Shown in pieces: positions 60,523 through 64,000 of a stretch of 64,000 nucleotides of DNA; the stretch's first letter is position 1; every line of letters starts with the position of its first letter. The stretch covers positions 125,925 through 189,924 of the forward strand of contig JBBDYQ010000025.1 of assembly GCA_040901445.1 (NCBI GenBank), read 5' to 3'. Position numbers and translations under genes: made by a program. This DNA comes from Thermoleophilaceae bacterium (lineage in GTDB: Bacteria > Actinomycetota > Thermoleophilia > Solirubrobacterales > Thermoleophilaceae). The notes beneath the pieces were generated by a model, which made no database searches, was not told the origin of the DNA, and saw only the letters and a program-made list of their open reading frames with translations.

Positions 60523-61199
60523 TTGGGCTCGGGGATGCCGGTGAGCTTGATCCCGGCGTGAACCTTGTTGCGCACGTTCACCGAGATCAGCAGCGGGGTG
60601 AGGCCCTCGACCAGGCGGGCCGTCTCGAGCGTGCCGCAGTTGATCGGCCGCAGGCCGGGAATCCGTCGCACCAGCTCGGCGAGCTCGCGCTTGGCGTCCC
60701 GCGAGTCGCCGGTGATCAGGACGTCCTCGTCGAGCTCGTGGCCGAGGTCCTTCAGCACGTCGGCGGCGAGCGTGTGGAAGGCGCTGACCACCTTCACGTC
60801 GTCGGGCACCATCTCCTGCGCCTGCTCGCCCGCGGAGCCCTGCGGCACGCCGAGAAGCCGCGTGGCCTTGCCGGACACGGCCGCGGCCAGGGGGACCGTG
60901 GCGTCGACCAGGATCTGGCCGGGCTGGAGCACGTCCTTGAGGTTGGTGAGGTTCTCGGACTGGGCGCGGAACGGCACCGAGAGGATCACGAGCGGGCCGC
61001 GCGTGGCCGCCTCCTCGTTGGCCAGGCCGTCGACCCTGCCGCCGGGCACCAGCTCCCGCGCGCGGGCGGCGGCCTCCTCGGCGCGCCCCGCGTCGCGCGA
61101 GCCGATGATCACGGGCACACCGGCCTGGGCCAGCCGCAGTGCAAGGCCGAAGCCCAGCGCGCCGGTGGCGCCGACGATCGGGACGGGCTGCTCGTCCAT
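60516..61199 (-). CDS. npdG: F420:NADP oxidoreductase (Fno/NpdG)
   Basis: A 227-residue Rossmann-fold enzyme transferring hydride between F420 and NADP. The N-terminal VPIVGATGALGFGLALRLAQAG binds NADP, IIGSRDAGRAEEAA favours the phosphate, and VISVPFRAQSENL-type ILSVPFRAQSENL plus FHTLAADVLKDL belong to the family. The first gene of the cofD-cofC-cofE operon, so it ties F420 redox state to the NADP pool. It is divergent from the SDR gene at 61236 with 36 bp between. Confidence 0.93.
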   Translation of the reverse strand: MDEQPVPIVGATGALGFGLALRLAQAGVPVIIGSRDAGRAEEAAARARELVPGGRVDGLANEEAATRGPLVILSVPFRAQSENLTNLKDVLQPGQILVDATVPLAAAVSGKATRLLGVPQGSAGEQAQEMVPDDVKVVSAFHTLAADVLKDLGHELDEDVLITGDSRDAKRELAELVRRIPGLRPINCGTLETARLVEGLTPLLISVNVRNKVHAGIKLTGIPEPKW

Positions 61200-61235
61200 A
61201 ACGGCGGCGGACCCTACCGACTAGGCTGCCCGGCG

Positions 61236-61955
61236 ATGAGACTCGAGGGACGGACCGCGCTCGTCACCGGCGGCGCGAGCGGCATCGGCGCAGCAACCTG
61301 CCGCCGCCTGGCCGCCGAGGGCGCGCAGGTCATCGTGGCCGACGTCAACACCGAGCTCGCGGCCGAGGTCGCCGGCGAGGTCGACGGCGAGGCCCGCGAG
61401 CTGGACGTCACCGCGCCGGGCACGATCGACGGGCCGATCGACATCCTCGTCAACAACGCGGGCACGGACCGCTTCGGCTTCTTCACCAAGACCGACCCGT
61501 CCGACTGGGACGTGGTGCTGGGCGTGAACCTGCGCGGCGTTCTGGCGGTCACGCACGTGGTGCTGCCCGGCATGCAGGAGCGCGGGCGGGGCCGGATCGT
61601 GAACGTGGCGTCGGAGGCCGGACGGGTGGGGTCGCAGGGCTCGGCCGCGTACTCCGCGGCCAAGGCCGGGGTCATCGGCTTCACCAAGGCCATCGCGCGC
61701 GAGTCCGCCCGCTACGGCATCACCTGCAACGCCGTGGCGCCGGGCCCGATCGAGACGCCCCTGCTCATGCAGGCGCCCGAGCAGCTCGGCGAGCTCGGCG
61801 AGCGACTGGTGAAGGGGATGGTGGGCGCTACGGCGATGGGCCGCATGGGGCAGCCCGACGAGGTGGCCGCGGCCATCGCGTTCCTCGCCTCCGACGACGC
61901 CTCCTACGTCACTGGCCAGACGCTCAACGTGAGCGGCGGCCTGAGCATGTGGTGA
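61236..61955 (+). CDS. short-chain dehydrogenase/reductase (FabG-like)
   Basis: A 239-residue classical SDR. TGGASGIG (about 11-18) binds the cofactor; VADVNTELA after the second strand suggests NAD(H). LVNNAGTDR, NVASEAGR and YSAAK are intact, and the C-terminus ends SYVTGQTLNVSGGLSMW, typical of FabG-type enzymes. The substrate may be a 3-hydroxyacyl-CoA, given the acyl-CoA genes that follow. It overlaps the HMG-CoA lyase start. Confidence 0.9.
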   Translation: MRLEGRTALVTGGASGIGAATCRRLAAEGAQVIVADVNTELAAEVAGEVDGEARELDVTAPGTIDGPIDILVNNAGTDRFGFFTKTDPSDWDVVLGVNLRGVLAVTHVVLPGMQERGRGRIVNVASEAGRVGSQGSAAYSAAKAGVIGFTKAIARESARYGITCNAVAPGPIETPLLMQAPEQLGELGERLVKGMVGATAMGRMGQPDEVAAAIAFLASDDASYVTGQTLNVSGGLSMW

Positions 61956-62860
61956 TGGCCGGCGCGGTCTCGATCCGCGAGGTCGGCCCGCGCGACGGCT
62001 TCCAGAACGAGCCGGAGGTCATCGCAACCGAGGCGAAGGTGCGGCTGATCGACATGCTCGCGAGCACCGGGGTGCGGCGGCTCGAGCTCACGAGCTTCGT
62101 GCGAGCGGACGTGATCCCGCAGCTCGCCGATGCCGAGGAGGTGCTGCGTGGCGTGGACATGCCGGATGGCGTGGCCCGGTCGGTGCTGATCCCCAACGAG
62201 AAGGGGCTCGACAACGCACTCCGGCTGCGCGAGGCCTTCGATGAGGTCAACCTCTTCCTCTCCGCCACCGAGACGCACAACCGGAAGAACGTGAACCGCT
62301 CGGTGGAGGAGTCGCTGTCGGGGCTCGAGAAGGTCATCGAGCGCGCGCGGGGCGAGGGGCTGCGCTGCGAGGGGGTGATCTCGGTGAGCTTCGGCTGTCC
62401 CTACGAGGGGCAGGTGCCCCCCGAGCGGGTGTTCGGGATCGCCGAGCGGCTGGTGTCCGCCGGGTGTGAGGAGATCGCGTTCGGCGACACCACCGGCATG
62501 GCCAACCCGCGCCAGGTGCGCGAGTTCTTCGATGCGGCGCTCGGGACGCTCGGGAGCGTGGAGCTCACGGCCCACTTCCACAACACGCGTGGCCAGGGCC
62601 TGGCCAACGTCGTGAGCGCGCTGGAGGCGGGCATCCGCTCCTTCGAGTCGTCCTTCGGCGAGCTCGGGGGCTGCCCGGTGCCGAAGGGGGCGACGGGCAA
62701 CATCGCCAGCGAGGACCTCGTCTCGATGCTCCACGAGATGGGGTTCGAGACCGGCATCGATCTCGAGAAGCTGCTCGCGTGCGCCCGCGAGGTGCAGGAG
62801 GTGCTCGGCCGTCCGCTGGGCAGCCACCTGCTCACGGCGGGCCCGGTGGACTGGCGCTAG
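61955..62860 (+). CDS. hydroxymethylglutaryl-CoA lyase
   Basis: A 301-residue TIM-barrel lyase cleaving 3-hydroxy-3-methylglutaryl-CoA (or a near analogue) to acetyl-CoA and acetoacetate. VREVGPRDGFQNEP-type IREVGPRDGFQNEPEVI near the N-terminus binds the metal and acyl group; ELTSFVRADVIPQLADAEE, SVSFGCPYEG and ELTAHFHNTRGQGLANV follow; GGCPVPKGATGNIASED (about 224-240) contains the catalytic Cys loop. Leucine breakdown is the usual role. ATG 61955 shares a base with the SDR stop. Confidence 0.92.
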   Translation: MAGAVSIREVGPRDGFQNEPEVIATEAKVRLIDMLASTGVRRLELTSFVRADVIPQLADAEEVLRGVDMPDGVARSVLIPNEKGLDNALRLREAFDEVNLFLSATETHNRKNVNRSVEESLSGLEKVIERARGEGLRCEGVISVSFGCPYEGQVPPERVFGIAERLVSAGCEEIAFGDTTGMANPRQVREFFDAALGTLGSVELTAHFHNTRGQGLANVVSALEAGIRSFESSFGELGGCPVPKGATGNIASEDLVSMLHEMGFETGIDLEKLLACAREVQEVLGRPLGSHLLTAGPVDWR

Positions 62861-63636
62861 CGCCCGGCGAAGTCCGGCTGGCGCTTCTCGAAGAAGGCGC
62901 GCGAGCCCTCGGCGAAGTCCTCGCTGGCGGCGAGCTGCGCCTGCACGGTGACCTCGTGCTCCAGCGTGGAGGCGAGCGCGGGCTTGGCGGCGTGGTCGAG
63001 CACGCGCTTGGCCAGGCCCACCGCGCGCGGCGCACAGGCCAACAGCTCGTTCGCGAGAGCCTCGGTGGCGGCGTCGAGCTCGTCCGCCGGCGCGATCCGG
63101 TTGGCGAAGCCGATCCGGTGCGCCTCGCGGCCGTCGACGACCTTCCCGGTCATGATCAGCTCCTTGGCGTTGCCCAGGCCCACGATCGACGGCAGGCGCG
63201 AGCAGCCGCCGACGTCGGGGATCAGCCCAACGCGTACCTCCATGATCCCGAGGAGCGCGTCCTCGGCCACGACGCGCATGTCGGCGGCGCAGGCAAGCTC
63301 GAACGCGCCGCCCAGGCAGCCGCCGTGGATCTGGGCGATCGTGGCCTTGGGCATCTCCTCGAGCAGGTTCCAGATGTGCAGGATGGGGCGGCGGAACTCG
63401 CGCAGCCGGCCGGGGTCCTCCGACAGCGACTTGAGGTCACCCACGTCCATGCCGGAGGAGAACATCGGGCCGTCGCCGCGCAGCACCACGACGCGCACGT
63501 GGTCGTCGTGGGCGGCGGCCTCGAAGGCCTCGCCGAGCGCGCGCACGACGTCCTCACTCAGCGCGTTCCGCTTCTCGGCGCGCTGCATCACGATGTGACG
63601 GACGGCCCCGCGGTCCTCTGTGCCCACCAGTCCCAT
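62857..63636 (-). CDS. enoyl-CoA hydratase/isomerase
   Basis: A 259-residue crotonase-fold enzyme. The oxyanion-hole blocks are DGPMFSSGMDVGDL (about 55-68) and IHGGCLGGAFELACAADMRV (about 100-120); the general acid-base region is ILGIMEVRVGLIPDVGGCSRLPSI with one clear Glu and an Asp at the second position, suggesting an isomerase or hydratase variant. It converges on the lyase gene with a four-base overlap and is divergent from the dehydrogenase gene. Beta-oxidation or leucine breakdown fits the context. Confidence 0.88.
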   Translation of the reverse strand: MGLVGTEDRGAVRHIVMQRAEKRNALSEDVVRALGEAFEAAAHDDHVRVVVLRGDGPMFSSGMDVGDLKSLSEDPGRLREFRRPILHIWNLLEEMPKATIAQIHGGCLGGAFELACAADMRVVAEDALLGIMEVRVGLIPDVGGCSRLPSIVGLGNAKELIMTGKVVDGREAHRIGFANRIAPADELDAATEALANELLACAPRAVGLAKRVLDHAAKPALASTLEHEVTVQAQLAASEDFAEGSRAFFEKRQPDFAGR

Positions 63637-63669
63637 ATAACTCCCCTCGCTCGAGAATCAGGAGGCTAT

Positions 63670-64000
63670 ATGGAGATCAAGAAGGTGGGAGTGCTGGGAG
63701 CCGGGCTCATGGGGCACGGCATCGCCCAGGTGGCTGCGCAGGCCGGTTACGACGTCGTGCTGCGGGAGGTGGACGACGACCGGCTCGCCAATGGCATCGG
63801 CCGGATCGAGAAGCAGCTCGCCCGCGCGGTGGAGAAGGGCAAGGCCGAGCAGGCCGACGCCGACGCCGTCCGCGGCCGCATCCAGGGCACGACCGACTAC
63901 GCGGACCTCGCCGACTGCGACCTCGTGATCGAGGCGATCACCGAGGACATCGCGCTCAAGCTCGAGATGTGGCGCGAGCTGGACGGCATCGTCAAGGACG
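63670..64000 (+). CDS. 3-hydroxyacyl-CoA dehydrogenase (truncated by window end)
   Basis: The first 110 residues of a 3-hydroxybutyryl-CoA dehydrogenase-like protein; the right edge cuts it. The Rossmann motif VGVLGAGLMGHGIAQVAAQAGYDVVLREVD, then TTDYADLADCDLVIEAITEDIALKLEMW are textbook. The full protein is normally about 285 residues. It is preceded by AGGAGG four bases before the ATG. Its substrate acetoacetyl-CoA links it to the crotonyl-CoA made for Ccr. Confidence 0.9.
   Translation, partial: MEIKKVGVLGAGLMGHGIAQVAAQAGYDVVLREVDDDRLANGIGRIEKQLARAVEKGKAEQADADAVRGRIQGTTDYADLADCDLVIEAITEDIALKLEMWRELDGIVKD

Overview
This window comes from a very GC-rich actinobacterial chromosome. The best guess is a motile Thermoleophilia/Solirubrobacterales-type organism. 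The guess rests on the combination of a full flagellar export operon, a fused FbiC with the rest of coenzyme F420 synthesis, an ethylmalonyl-CoA pathway, many GTG starts and dense ATGA/GTGA gene overlaps. No rRNA, tRNA, CRISPR array, prophage or transposase gene was seen.

Region 1 (1-17.9 kb) is a flagellar supercluster, all on the + strand: flbD, motA-motB-fliL-fliN, a three-gene accessory cassette (a 36 x 10-residue repeat protein, a membrane-anchored PsbP-like protein and a cytosolic-looking protein with a duplicated ~63-residue unit), fliO-P-Q-R-flhB-flhA-flhF, a PilZ gene and two small genes. Two glycosyltransferase genes, flagellin and a signal-less CHAP hydrolase follow. Five sites match a sigma-28 (FliA) promoter (TAAA or TCAA, 15 bases, GCCGAT), and a sixth is weaker. 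They lie exactly at the starts of these sub-operons, two of them across the upstream stop codon. The flagellin leader folds into two hairpins that each show AAGGA in the loop, the second being the ribosome binding site; this is the layout expected for CsrA control.

Region 2 (17.9-35.4 kb) holds a SnoaL-like protein, meaB and ethylmalonyl-CoA mutase, an MBL hydrolase, clpS, a secreted trypsin-like protease, two secreted CocE-type hydrolases, crotonyl-CoA carboxylase/reductase with a small coupled protein, an M32 carboxypeptidase, a MarR-controlled MFS exporter, and a TetR-SDR-CMD operon whose probable operator sits between divergent start codons.

Region 3 (35.4-53.6 kb) holds an AbiEi/DUF559-like protein, two secreted proteins, a PlsC-like acyltransferase, a large AfsR/LuxR-type ATPase regulator, an alpha/beta hydrolase, a methyltransferase, a secreted GH31 glycosidase, a YgfZ protein, a Tat multicopper oxidase-ZIP transporter-DtxR regulator operon with a DtxR-like box, an SDR, an orphan NMT1-like binding lipoprotein and an aquaporin.

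Region 4 (53.6-64 kb) holds katG, the F420 genes (fbiC converging on cofE-cofC-cofD-F420:NADP reductase), an SDR, HMG-CoA lyase, enoyl-CoA hydratase and a truncated 3-hydroxyacyl-CoA dehydrogenase. Ccr, MeaA and MeaB point to acetyl-CoA assimilation through the ethylmalonyl-CoA pathway.

Long perfect hairpins are scattered between genes. One family (41.2, 46.1, 46.2 and 58.1 kb) keeps its fold while arm sequences change; one copy supplies the C-terminus of FbiC. A second family (18.4 and 51.7 kb) sits between convergent genes and supplies their stop codons. These look like REP-like non-autonomous elements doubling as bidirectional terminators.
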